Assembly (NCBI GenBank): GCA_018662005.1 | Contig: JABJHA010000021.1 | Coordinates: forward strand, 62,001 to 126,000 | DNA: 64,000 nucleotides | Source of the DNA: Rhodospirillaceae bacterium | GTDB taxonomy: Bacteria > Pseudomonadota > Alphaproteobacteria > Rhodospirillales > JABHCV01 | Direction: 5' to 3' | Shown here: piece after piece, positions 25,676-33,611 of the stretch | How positions within the stretch are numbered: the stretch's first letter is position 1 | Layout: the number at the start of each line of letters is the position of its first letter | Notes under the pieces: model-generated | What the model saw: only the letters and a program-made list of their open reading frames with translations | The model's database searches: none | What the model was told of the DNA's origin: nothing | Program-made: the position numbers and the translations under genes

Positions 25676-28405
25676 TTAAACCTGGCCGTGGCAGTGTTTG
25701 TATTTTTTACCTGAGGCACAGGGGCAGGGGGCGTTTCTGGCCACCTTTCCCCAAGTAGAGGGATCGTTTGGATCCTGCTGGGCTGACGCCTGACGGCTTC
25801 TGATCGGGGTCGCCAGGGTTTCAGTTTCTTCACCTTGTGCGTCGCCGCTTCTCTGAAAAGCGGGATCTTCGCGGGTCTCGGTCATTTCCTGTTCACTGCG
25901 CTGGAACAACCGAGGTTCTTCATCGGGTGATAACTGTAATTCGATGTGGGCCAGTAACTGGGTCAGGCGCTCGCGAAGGGAATTGAGCATTTCCTCGAAC
26001 AGGTTGAAGGATTCCCGTTTGTATTCGTTAAGCGGGTCACGCTGGGCGTAGGCGCGCAGGCCGATACCCTGACGCAGGTGATCCAAGGTCAGTAGGTGAT
26101 CTTTCCAGACTTGGTCGAGCATTTGCAGGAGCAGGTTTTTTTCGATGGAGCGAATGACTTCAGCGCCATAATTGACGGTCTTTTCGGCGGCCAGTCTGTT
26201 GCCCATGTCGTTTAAGCGATCACGGATTTCAGCGTCGGCAATGCCATCTTCCTTGGCCCAGTCGGCAATCGGCAAATCCTTGCCGAAAATACGCAGCACT
26301 TCTTCGTGCAAGCCGTCCGTGTCCCACTGTTCGGCGTAGGCTTTTTCCGGGATGCAGCGGCTGACCATATCGTCGATGATCTGGGCACGCATGTCGTTGA
26401 TTTCTTCGGAAACGTCGTCGCTTTCCATCAGTTCTTTACGTTGTTCAAAAATGACCTTGCGCTGGTCATTCATGACATCATCGAATTTCAGCAGATTTTT
26501 ACGGATTTCAAAGTTGCGGGCTTCAACCTTTTGCTGGGCTTTTTCCAGGGCCTTGTTGACCCATGGATGAACAATGGCCTCGCCTTCTTCAAGGCCAAGC
26601 TTTTGCAACATGGTGTCAATACGTTCGGAACCGAAGATGCGCATCAGATCATCTTCCAGTGACAGGAAGAATTTCGATGCACCGACGTCGCCCTGACGTC
26701 CGGCGCGGCCTCGCAGCTGATTGTCAATGCGTCGGCTTTCGTGGCGTTCGGTGCCGACAATGTAAAGGCCTCCAGCCTCCAGGACCTGCTGCTTGCGGGT
26801 TTTGATCTCGTCAGTGATGCGGGCTGTGACGTCGGCGATTTTAGCTTCGTCGGTAACCCCGTCGAGTTCCGCCGCCAGGAGCATGTCAAGATTGCCACCC
26901 AGTTGAATGTCGGTGCCGCGGCCAGCCATGTTGGTGGCGATGGTAACGGAGCCTGGCTCGCCTGCGGTGGCGATGATGTTGGCTTCCTGTTCATGGTGAC
27001 GGGCGTTAAGAACGTTGTGCTCGATCTTGTCGGCTTTCAGCAGATCAGAAAGATGTTCGGATTTTTCAATGCTGACGGTGCCGACAAGTGTTGGCTGATG
27101 GCGTTTCTGGCATTCCTTGATCAGGGTGATCAGGGCGGCATCTTTTTCAGCCGTTGTGCGATAAACCTCATCATCCATATCGTCGCGAATGCAGGCAACA
27201 TTGGTCGGGATGTCGATAACTTCGAGGCCGTAAATTTCGGAAAACTCACCGGCTTCGGTCATCGCCGTTCCGGTCATACCGGCCAGTTTTGGATAAAGCC
27301 TGAAATAATTCTGGAAGGTGATCGAGGCCAGGGTCTGGTTCTCGTTCTGGATTTCAACGCCTTCCTTGGCTTCCAGCGCCTGATGCAGGCCGTCAGAATA
27401 GCGCCGACCTTCCATCATACGACCGGTGAATTCATCGATGATGACGACCTTGTTGTCGCTGACGATGTAATCGGTATCGCGCTCAAAAAGGATGTGGGCC
27501 CTGAGCGCCTGATTGGCGTGATGAACAAGGGTAATATTGTTCATGTCATACATGGAGCCTTCTTCAAGCAATCCTGCCTTGCGAAGCAACTGTTCGACGT
27601 TTTCGGTGCCGACTTCGGTCATTGTCACCGCTTTGACTTTTTCGTCTTTTTCGTAGTCTTCGGGGGACAGTTTTGGAATCAGTTTGTCGATGGCGACATA
27701 CATGTCGGCGGCGTCTTCGGTTGGCCCGGAAATAATAAGCGGGGTGCGTGCTTCATCAATCAGGATCGAATCGACTTCATCGACGATGGCGAAGCCGAAC
27801 GGTCTTTGCACCATATCTTCGAGGGTGAATTTCATGTTGTCGCGCAGGTAATCGAAGCCAAGTTCGTTATTGGTCGCGTAGGTCACATCACTGGCGTAAG
27901 CAGCACGGCGGTCATCATCATCAAGGCCATGAACAATGGACGAGCAGCTCATGCCCAGGGCGTTGTAGATGGCGCTCATCCATTCCGAATCGCGCTTGGC
28001 AAGATAGTCGTTGACGGTAACCACATGGGCGCCCTCGCCGCTCAGGGCGTTAAGGTAGACCGGCAGGGTCGAGGCAAGGGTTTTACCTTCACCGGTGCGC
28101 ATCTCGGTAATCATACCCCTGTGCAGGACAACGCCACCCAATAGCTGGACATCGAAATGGCGTTGGCCAAGGGTTCGCTTGGCGGCTTCGCGAACAGTGG
28201 CGAAGGCGTCAACGAGCAGGTCATCAAGGCTCTCGCCAGCGCTCAGGCGGTCCTTTAACCACGGCGTGCGGGCGCGCAGTTCATCGTCGCTCAATGCCTC
28301 CAGTTGCGCTTCAAGCGCATTGATGGCTTCGACGTCCTTATTCAGGGTTTTCAGGAAGCGCTCGTTGGCAGAACCGAACAATCGCCGGGCGATGGCGCCG
28401 ATCAT
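25676..28405 (-). CDS. secA: Protein translocase ATPase SecA
   Basis: 909 residues, complete. Drives preproteins through SecYEG. The Walker A motif MRTGEGKT is at about 102-109, then [34 protein letters not shown], and [10 protein letters not shown] with the helicase motif [30 protein letters not shown]. The C-terminal linker ends in the zinc-binding SecB-interaction tail [14 protein letters not shown]. Monocistronic with its own promoter; divergent from the parvulin gene. Confidence 0.98.
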   Translation of the reverse strand: MIGAIARRLFGSANERFLKTLNKDVEAINALEAQLEALSDDELRARTPWLKDRLSAGESLDDLLVDAFATVREAAKRTLGQRHFDVQLLGGVVLHRGMITEMRTGEGKTLASTLPVYLNALSGEGAHVVTVNDYLAKRDSEWMSAIYNALGMSCSSIVHGLDDDDRRAAYASDVTYATNNELGFDYLRDNMKFTLEDMVQRPFGFAIVDEVDSILIDEARTPLIISGPTEDAADMYVAIDKLIPKLSPEDYEKDEKVKAVTMTEVGTENVEQLLRKAGLLEEGSMYDMNNITLVHHANQALRAHILFERDTDYIVSDNKVVIIDEFTGRMMEGRRYSDGLHQALEAKEGVEIQNENQTLASITFQNYFRLYPKLAGMTGTAMTEAGEFSEIYGLEVIDIPTNVACIRDDMDDEVYRTTAEKDAALITLIKECQKRHQPTLVGTVSIEKSEHLSDLLKADKIEHNVLNARHHEQEANIIATAGEPGSVTIATNMAGRGTDIQLGGNLDMLLAAELDGVTDEAKIADVTARITDEIKTRKQQVLEAGGLYIVGTERHESRRIDNQLRGRAGRQGDVGASKFFLSLEDDLMRIFGSERIDTMLQKLGLEEGEAIVHPWVNKALEKAQQKVEARNFEIRKNLLKFDDVMNDQRKVIFEQRKELMESDDVSEEINDMRAQIIDDMVSRCIPEKAYAEQWDTDGLHEEVLRIFGKDLPIADWAKEDGIADAEIRDRLNDMGNRLAAEKTVNYGAEVIRSIEKNLLLQMLDQVWKDHLLTLDHLRQGIGLRAYAQRDPLNEYKRESFNLFEEMLNSLRERLTQLLAHIELQLSPDEEPRLFQRSEQEMTETREDPAFQRSGDAQGEETETLATPIRSRQASAQQDPNDPSTWGKVARNAPCPCASGKKYKHCHGQV

Positions 28406-28467
28406 TTATGACCTCAAAAAAACGGGTGGCTGAGAGGACCGAAAGAACATCCCCCGGGCCGATGAAA

Positions 28468-28496
28468 GAGATAGAGTCCAGAAGGGCGTCTGTCAA
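28468..28496 (-). promoter_or_regulatory. Sigma-70 promoter of secA
   Basis: On the minus strand TTGACA (28491-28496) and TATCTC (28468-28473) are separated by 17 bp, placing a transcription start about 55 bp before the secA ATG. Confidence 0.55.
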
Positions 28497-28582
28497 TGCA
28501 ACGTCGCAGAGAAATTACGCTTTCCTGAGCAGTTCACGTCCTGAAATTGCTGTTTTTTGATTATATTTGATCCTGAGAGCCC

Positions 28583-28611
28583 TTGTCTGGCGGGTGGCGA
28601 TATGGTTAATA
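28583..28611 (+). promoter_or_regulatory. Possible promoter of the parvulin gene
   Basis: TTGTCT (28583-28588) and TTAATA (28606-28611) with 17 bp between them, about 40 bp before the ATG at 28649. Confidence 0.38.
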
Positions 28612-28648
28612 CCAACGGCATTTCCCACTTAAAGGACCTTCACTTCTC

Positions 28649-29497
28649 ATGACACGTATCAGCCAGACACTTGTGCTTTTTATCTTCGCTTTGAACATGA
28701 CCTTGCCGCAGCCCGCTTTTGCTGCCGAAGACGGCGTCGTCGTCGCCAACGTCAATGGCGTCAAGATTTTCAAATCCGATATTGAAGAGGCACGCCTGCG
28801 CCTGCCCGAACGATTCAACGAGGTTCCGCTGGAGGCAGTCTACGGGCTGCTTATTAATTCCCTGATTGACAGCAAACTGGTCGCTGCCGAAGCCCGCAAG
28901 ATCAACCTGGATAAAGATCCCATCGTCCGCCAGCAATTGGCCCGCATTGAGGAACAGGTGCTGGAACGCGCCTTTCTGACCGCCTATATCGACAAGCGCA
29001 TCACCGATGAAGCGCTTGCGGAGCAATACCAGAAAATGGTCAAGCAGGTGTCGGTGAAAGAAGAAGTCAGCGCCCGTCATATTCTTCTTGAGACCGAAGC
29101 CCAGGCCCGCGAAGTAATCAAGGAACTTAAAGGCGGTGCCGATTTTGCCGAACTGGCGAAAACAAGGTCCAAAGGCCCATCAGGACCCAACGGTGGCGAC
29201 CTTGGCTTCTTCGGTGAAGGACAAATGGTGCCGGCATTCTCGAAAGCCGCCTTCGCCATGCAGGCGGGAGAAACCACGGACGAGCCGGTGCAGACCCAGT
29301 TCGGATGGCATGTCATCAAGGTTGATGACCGTCGCACCGTTCAGCCGCCAACCCTGGAGGATTCCCAACAGGATTTGCGGATCGCCCTGTCACGGGAAAT
29401 CGGTTCGGCGTTCTTGCAGGACCTGCGCAAGGCGGCAACCGTCGAGCGCTTTAATCTGGACGGCACAGCGATGCAAGAGACCGAGCCCGCCCAGTAG
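28649..29497 (+). CDS. Periplasmic parvulin-type peptidyl-prolyl isomerase
   Basis: 282 residues. Signal peptide about 1-26 (LVLFIFALNMTLPQPAFA), a SurA-like helical N domain, then one rotamase domain (about 138-235: VSARHILLETEAQAREVIKELKGGADFAELA and GGDLGFFGEGQMVPAFSKAAF) and a short C-terminal helix. It assists folding of exported proteins. It lies between secA (divergent) and argJ 13 bp downstream, so it may lead the argJ-mutT-cinA transcript. Confidence 0.92.
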   Translation: MTRISQTLVLFIFALNMTLPQPAFAAEDGVVVANVNGVKIFKSDIEEARLRLPERFNEVPLEAVYGLLINSLIDSKLVAAEARKINLDKDPIVRQQLARIEEQVLERAFLTAYIDKRITDEALAEQYQKMVKQVSVKEEVSARHILLETEAQAREVIKELKGGADFAELAKTRSKGPSGPNGGDLGFFGEGQMVPAFSKAAFAMQAGETTDEPVQTQFGWHVIKVDDRRTVQPPTLEDSQQDLRIALSREIGSAFLQDLRKAATVERFNLDGTAMQETEPAQ

Positions 29498-29510
29498 GGA
29501 GTCAAAGACC

Positions 29511-30725
29511 ATGAGCGAAATTTCGCCGCTGGCGCCTGATCATTTCCCGTCCTTGCCTGCCCTTGATGGGGTCAGGCTGGGTGCGGGCGAGGCCGGTATC
29601 CGTTATCAGGGACGCAACGACCTGATGGTTGTCGAGATGGCCGCAAACACCACAGTGGCCGGAGTCTTTACCCGTTCGCTGACAGCTTCGGCCCCGGTCG
29701 AATGGTGCCGCAAGGCGCTCAGCGGCGGTCAGGCGCAAGTCCTGATCGTTAACTCGGGCAATGCCAACGCCTTTACCGGTCAGGCCGGGGTCTATAGCGT
29801 CGAGCGCACGGTGGAGGCCGCCGCCGATCTGTTTTCCTGTCGCCCGTCCAAGGTTTTTGTCGCCTCAACCGGGGTTATTGGCGAGACCCTGGCCGACGAC
29901 AAGCTAACCGCAGCCTTGCCGGGCCTTGAAGGATCGCTGGACGGCGATAACTGGCATGACGCCGCACAGGCCATCATGACCACCGACACCTTTTCCAAAG
30001 GGGCCAGCCGCACGGCCATGATCGGTGATGTTGAAGTGACCATCAACGGCATCGCCAAGGGGTCGGGCATGATCGCCCCTGATATGGCGACGATGCTGGC
30101 GTTTGTCTTTACCGATGCCGATATCCCTGCTGACACCTTGCAGGAACTTTTGGCCGCCGGTAGTGAGAAGTCTTTCAACGCGATCACCGTTGACAGCGAT
30201 ACCTCGACCAGCGACACCCTGATGCTGTTCGCCACCGCAAAGGCGGGCAATAACACAACCGCGCCGCTGGATGATTTCACGGCCAAGCTGGATGAGTTGT
30301 TGATTGATCTGGCCGGTCAGGTGGTCCGCGACGGCGAGGGTGCGACCAAGTTTATTTCCGTCACCGTAAATGGCGCCGCAGATGACGGTGCGGCCAAGCG
30401 TATTGGCCTTTGTATTGCCAATTCACCACTGGTCAAAACCGCCATTGCCGGTGAAGACGCCAACTGGGGCCGTATCGTCATGGCTGTTGGCAAGGCCGGT
30501 GAAAAAGCCGACCGGGACAAATTGGCTATTGATATTGGCGGCATTCGCGTCGCCGCTGACGGCATGGTCGTCCCCGGTTATGATGAAACCCCGGTCGCCG
30601 AACACATGAAGGGTGCCGAAATCGATATCCTTGTTGATGTCGGCATCGGCGATGGGAATGCTACGGTGTGGACCTGCGACCTGACCCACGGATACATCAC
30701 AATCAATGCCGATTACCGATCCTGA
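29511..30725 (+). CDS. argJ: Bifunctional ornithine acetyltransferase / N-acetylglutamate synthase
   Basis: 404 residues. ArgJ moves acetyl from N-acetylornithine to glutamate in arginine synthesis. The self-cleavage motif is MIAPDMATMLAF, with the nucleophile T194 after A193; other family stretches are GVFTRSLTASAPVEWCR, VNSGNANAFTG and SPLVKTAIAGEDANWGRIVMAVGKAG. The longer open frame upstream (to 29136) overlaps the parvulin gene; the ATG at 29511 with GGGAGT upstream is used. The MutT start overlaps its last 20 bases. Confidence 0.97.
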   Translation: MSEISPLAPDHFPSLPALDGVRLGAGEAGIRYQGRNDLMVVEMAANTTVAGVFTRSLTASAPVEWCRKALSGGQAQVLIVNSGNANAFTGQAGVYSVERTVEAAADLFSCRPSKVFVASTGVIGETLADDKLTAALPGLEGSLDGDNWHDAAQAIMTTDTFSKGASRTAMIGDVEVTINGIAKGSGMIAPDMATMLAFVFTDADIPADTLQELLAAGSEKSFNAITVDSDTSTSDTLMLFATAKAGNNTTAPLDDFTAKLDELLIDLAGQVVRDGEGATKFISVTVNGAADDGAAKRIGLCIANSPLVKTAIAGEDANWGRIVMAVGKAGEKADRDKLAIDIGGIRVAADGMVVPGYDETPVAEHMKGAEIDILVDVGIGDGNATVWTCDLTHGYITINADYRS

Positions 30726-31188
30726 TAACGGTTGCTACGGGGCCGAGGTTAAAAAGCCGGATGCATCGGTGCCAACCCTGCTGGTTTCAGCCGTCGCCCT
30801 GATTGATACGGATGGCCGGGTGCTGTTGGCCCAAAGGCCTGCCGGTAAGTCGATGGCGGGGCTTTGGGAATTTCCCGGCGGCAAGGTTGACGAAGGCGAG
30901 ACACCTGAAAGCGCTCTGGTCCGTGAACTTGCCGAAGAGCTTGATATCGACATTACCGAAAGCTGTCTGGCGCCGCTGACCTTTGCGTCGCATATTTATG
31001 ATGCGGAAGGTGCGGGAGGCAAGGCTTTCCATTTGTTGATGCCGCTGTTTGTTTGCCGGGTCTGGAAGGGTATGATTAAACCACTGGAGGGGCAGCAGTT
31101 GAAATGGGTGCGCCCCCTGGATATGCGAAATCTCGAGATGCCCGCCGCCGATATTCCGCTGGTGGCGATTTTAAGGGACTGGTTATGA
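30706..31188 (+). CDS. mutT: Nudix hydrolase MutT (8-oxo-dGTP diphosphatase)
   Basis: 160 residues with a full Nudix box from G59 (GKVDEGETPESALVRELAEEL), preceded by LLAQRPAGKSMAGLWEFPGG as in MutT proteins. It hydrolyses 8-oxo-dGTP to prevent A-C transversions. An argJ-mutT pair is common in alphaproteobacteria. The start codon lies inside argJ; a later start (GTG at about 30769) would shorten only the non-conserved first residues. Confidence 0.93.
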   Translation: MPITDPDNGCYGAEVKKPDASVPTLLVSAVALIDTDGRVLLAQRPAGKSMAGLWEFPGGKVDEGETPESALVRELAEELDIDITESCLAPLTFASHIYDAEGAGGKAFHLLMPLFVCRVWKGMIKPLEGQQLKWVRPLDMRNLEMPAADIPLVAILRDWL

Positions 31189-31925
31189 GCAACGCCTGCG
31201 TCATTATCATCGGCAACGAAGTTCTTTCCGGGCGCACCAAGGATGCCAACCTGTCGTTTTTGGGGGAGCGTCTGAACGAAATTGGCGTCCGCCTTCTGGA
31301 GGCGCGCGTCATCGCCGATGATACGGACACCATTATCGAAAACGTCAACGACTGCCGGGCCCGCTTCGATTATGTCTTCACCACCGGCGGCATCGGGCCG
31401 ACCCACGACGACATCACATCGGACGCCATCGCCAAGGCCTTTGGCCTGCCGCTGATCCGTAACCCGGAGGCCCTGGCATTGTTGCAGCAGCATTACAGCA
31501 ACCCCGAAGACCTCAACGAACAACGTCTGAAAATGTGTGAAACCCCCGAAGGCGCGACCCTGATCGACAATCCGATCAGCAAGGCACCGGGCTATCAGAT
31601 CGGCAACGTCTTTGTTCTGGCCGGGGTGCCGGTGGTGATGCGGGCGATGTTCGAATCCCTCAAACACCGGCTGGTTGGCGGTCTGCCGATGCTATCGATC
31701 ACCATCGTCGCCTATATCGGCGAAGGGGTGCTGGCAGGGGGACTGGGTGTCGTTCAGGAGGCTCACGCCGCCGTCGAAATTGGCAGCTACCCGTTTTTCC
31801 GTGAGGGCGCCCTGGGTTCCGCGCTGGTCCTGCGCGGCACCGATCAGGCAGGGCTTGAAGCCGCAGCAGAAGCCGTCCGCGAGATGGTCAGGGGGCTGGG
31901 GGTGGAGCCGTTTGAAGAGCAGTAA
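31185..31925 (+). CDS. CinA N-terminal (MoCF/MoaB-like) domain protein
   Basis: 246 residues containing only the molybdopterin-binding-like domain: CVIIIGNEVLSGRTKDANLSFLGERLNEIGV and FTTGGIGPTHDDITSDAIAKAFG. It lacks the C-terminal nicotinamide mononucleotide deamidase domain of full CinA. Such short forms are annotated competence/damage-inducible protein A; their activity is unclear. Four-base ATGA overlap with mutT. Confidence 0.92.
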   Translation: MSNACVIIIGNEVLSGRTKDANLSFLGERLNEIGVRLLEARVIADDTDTIIENVNDCRARFDYVFTTGGIGPTHDDITSDAIAKAFGLPLIRNPEALALLQQHYSNPEDLNEQRLKMCETPEGATLIDNPISKAPGYQIGNVFVLAGVPVVMRAMFESLKHRLVGGLPMLSITIVAYIGEGVLAGGLGVVQEAHAAVEIGSYPFFREGALGSALVLRGTDQAGLEAAAEAVREMVRGLGVEPFEEQ

Positions 31926-31985
31926 TCTCTTTTATTAGCACACCCCGCCAAACGTGCTATACGCAGTGTCGCCAATCACAAATGC

Positions 31986-32035
31986 CAGAGCAACCTGCGT
32001 TCTGATGAACCCAGATAAGTTGCTCTGATATTTTT
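31986..32035 (+). terminator. Probable terminator of the argJ-mutT-cinA unit
   Basis: CAGAGCAAC (31986-31994) and GTTGCTCTG (32019-32027) form a 9-bp stem; the 24-nt loop has an inner TCTG/CAGA pair. ATATTTTT follows. The loop is larger than usual, so efficiency is uncertain. Confidence 0.5.
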
Positions 32036-32040
32036 AAAGC

Positions 32041-32088
32041 GATCAAATTTTCTGCTTTTAAATGATTTCATTTAAATGCAGTTTGATC
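32041..32088. repeat. 48-bp near-perfect palindrome just upstream of tRNA-Leu
   Basis: Outer arms GATCAAA and TTTGATC, inner arms TTTAAATGA and TCATTTAAA around a TT centre. The two arms match except for a four-T bulge and one mismatch. It ends six bases before the mature tRNA 5' end, so it overlaps either the tRNA promoter or its 5' leader. Confidence 0.7.
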
Positions 32089-32093
32089 TCAGT

Positions 32094-32180
32094 GCGGGCG
32101 TGGTGAAATTGGTAAACACAAGAGACTTAAAATCTCTCGGCCTCACGGCCTTGCCGGTTCAAGTCCGGCCGCCCGCACCA
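32094..32180 (+). tRNA. tRNA-Leu (anticodon UAA), intact, with encoded CCA
   Basis: The acceptor stem GCGGGCG pairs with CGCCCGC before ACCA. The anticodon arm AGAGA-CTTAAAA-TCTCT gives anticodon UAA, the long class II variable arm is CGGCC-TCA-CGGCC-like, and the T loop is GGTTCAAGTCC. This intact copy is followed by the integrated element; its last 67 bases are repeated at 33464-33530. Confidence 0.95.
32114..32180 (+). repeat. Left attachment repeat inside tRNA-Leu (attL)
   Basis: 67 bp from the end of the D arm to CCA, identical to 33464-33530. The identity starts at AAACACAAGAG and stops exactly at ACCA; flanks on both sides differ. This is the classical outcome of integration into a tRNA 3' end that restores the gene. 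Confidence 0.93.
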
Positions 32181-32283
32181 ATTTTCTTTTATCCCCAAAC
32201 TGTAGACTTCTTATAGTTGTGACTCGTCTCATTGATTGCTAGGCTCAATTGAATAGAAAATCAATCGCGTTGGATAAACGAAC

Positions 32284-32550
32284 ATGAATATATCCAAAGT
32301 AGTTTACTGGTTTGGAGCTGTTGCTTCAGTGATAACTATTTATATGTTTTTCACGGCACCAAACTCACGGGATTTCATGACTGGTGGTTCTCAAAATACT
32401 GGGGGGAACACCAATAACGTATCATCCCATGCTGTCAGCAGCGGTCAAAATAGCAGTGCGACCAGCAATGTGAACATTAACAATAATGTAAGCGTAATAA
32501 ACAAAAGTGTTTATGCCGAAAAAAATGCTGTTGTGATCGTAGGAGATTAA
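32284..32550 (+). CDS. Small membrane-anchored Asn/Ser-rich protein in the tRNA element
   Basis: 88 residues. One hydrophobic helix (about 7-24, VYWFGAVASVITIYMFF) is followed by a polar, low-complexity segment rich in Gly, Asn and Ser (GGSQNTGGNTNNVSSHAVSS, then SNVNINNNVSVINKS) and a final hydrophobic VVIVGD. No catalytic motif is seen. It lies four bases before the SEFIR gene in the same direction, so the pair is surely co-transcribed. It may be a membrane anchor or sensor for its partner; I do not recognise the family. Confidence 0.72.
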   Translation: MNISKVVYWFGAVASVITIYMFFTAPNSRDFMTGGSQNTGGNTNNVSSHAVSSGQNSSATSNVNINNNVSVINKSVYAEKNAVVIVGD

Positions 32551-32554
32551 GGAA

Positions 32555-33325
32555 GTGAGTAAAAAGGCGCCTAAGGTTTTTATTTCATATTCACACGATA
32601 ATCCTGAACACAAGCGTTGGGTTGCTGAACTCGGTACTCATCTAAGGCAGAATGGAGTTGATGCCGTCTTAGACCAATGGGATCTACAGCCTGGCAAAGA
32701 TGTACCAATGTTTATGGAGGAACAACTTAGAGAATGTGACTTCGCCCTTTTAGTTTGTACTGAGCGATACGTTGAAAAAGCAAATAGTGGGACTGGTGGT
32801 GTTGGCTATGAAAAGATGATTGTCAGTGCAGCACTAATTAAAGATATTGATGTAGGAAAATTTATTCCAATTATCCGACAATCAGGCTCCAAATTGGTTC
32901 CGACTTTTATTGAGACAAAGTTTTTTATTGATTTTTCGGATGATGAATATTTTGAAACAGTAATTGATGATCTGCTGAGATTTCTGCTGGGTGAAGAGAT
33001 TTCTAAAAAGCCCCCACTTGGTGTACCCCCAACCTTTTCTTCTGAAGTAACAACTTCTACCCGATCTGTGGCAAGATCAAAAAGCGATCTTTCTGTTGAA
33101 GCTTTTCAGATATTTTCAAAATTGGTCGAAGCGTATGACAAGGGATTAAATTTAAATTGGGGCAAGGCAGGAATAGCGAAAGAACATGACTTTGGGAAAA
33201 TAACAATTGATACGGCACTTAGTGAGTTATGTAAGAGAAATTTCTTATTTTATAGTCAGGTTAACTATACTTATTCGCTAACTGATGACGGTAAGCATTA
33301 CGCTAAGAAAGTAGGGATAGTCTAA
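32555..33325 (+). CDS. SEFIR/TIR-type domain protein, candidate anti-phage effector
   Basis: 256 residues. The first 145 form a SEFIR-like domain: PKVFISYSHDNPEHKRWVAE, LRQNGVDAVLDQWDLQPGKDV, CDFALLVCTERYVEKAN and GGVGYEKMIVSAALI followed by KFIPIIRQ. Bacterial SEFIR/TIR proteins are known phage-defence effectors, some depleting NAD. A Ser/Thr/Pro-rich linker leads to a C-terminal region (about 190-256) that looks like a small winged helix ending LTDDGKHYAKKVGIV. GTG start with AGGAG about 9 nt upstream. It is the only sizeable cargo of the tRNA element. The defence role is inferred from the family and the mobile context. Confidence 0.85.
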   Translation: MSKKAPKVFISYSHDNPEHKRWVAELGTHLRQNGVDAVLDQWDLQPGKDVPMFMEEQLRECDFALLVCTERYVEKANSGTGGVGYEKMIVSAALIKDIDVGKFIPIIRQSGSKLVPTFIETKFFIDFSDDEYFETVIDDLLRFLLGEEISKKPPLGVPPTFSSEVTTSTRSVARSKSDLSVEAFQIFSKLVEAYDKGLNLNWGKAGIAKEHDFGKITIDTALSELCKRNFLFYSQVNYTYSLTDDGKHYAKKVGIV

Positions 33326-33463
33326 TAGTCAATCTTCTAGCGATGAGTACGCAGCGAAATCTACCCTAAAAATAGCAAGATACTGGGTTGATATGAATAG
33401 AAAATTGTAAAAAACGTACGCACTTTTCGACACAGTGACCTTGCAACAAATTGAAAATACACA

Positions 33464-33530
33464 AAACACAAGAGACTTAAAATCTCTCGGCCTCACGGCC
33501 TTGCCGGTTCAAGTCCGGCCGCCCGCACCA
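33464..33530 (+). repeat. Right attachment repeat, 3' tRNA-Leu fragment (attR)
   Basis: A 67-bp exact copy of the tRNA-Leu 3' part at 32114-32180, lacking the acceptor 5' strand and the 5' part of the D arm, so it is not a functional tRNA. It marks the distal end of the element. Confidence 0.93.
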
Positions 33531-33611
33531 CTCACCTTAGAGGTTACCAAGGCGTAGACCTATTGACGCTTTTGGCGCTATTGTCACTGGTCTTTGTGAT
33601 AAACTCACTCC

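Larger units (their letters stand above)
32181..33530 (+). mobile_element. Minimal 1.35-kb element integrated at tRNA-Leu
   Basis: Bounded by the intact tRNA-Leu and a perfect 67-bp copy of its 3' part. The interior is visibly AT-richer than the flanking genes and uses A/T-ending codons. It holds two co-directional genes only, a small membrane-anchored protein and a SEFIR/TIR-type protein. No integrase, excisionase or replication gene is present, so it must have been moved by an enzyme in trans or is the residue of a larger island. Confidence 0.85.

Noticed and set aside
26741-28144. 467-codon plus-strand open frame inside secA
   Set aside because: It is a shadow of the secA reading frame with repetitive GDxxFF composition and no family resemblance.
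33464-33530. Second tRNA-Leu gene
   Set aside because: It lacks the 5' acceptor strand and the 5' part of the D arm, so it is a 3' fragment made by integration, not a tRNA gene.
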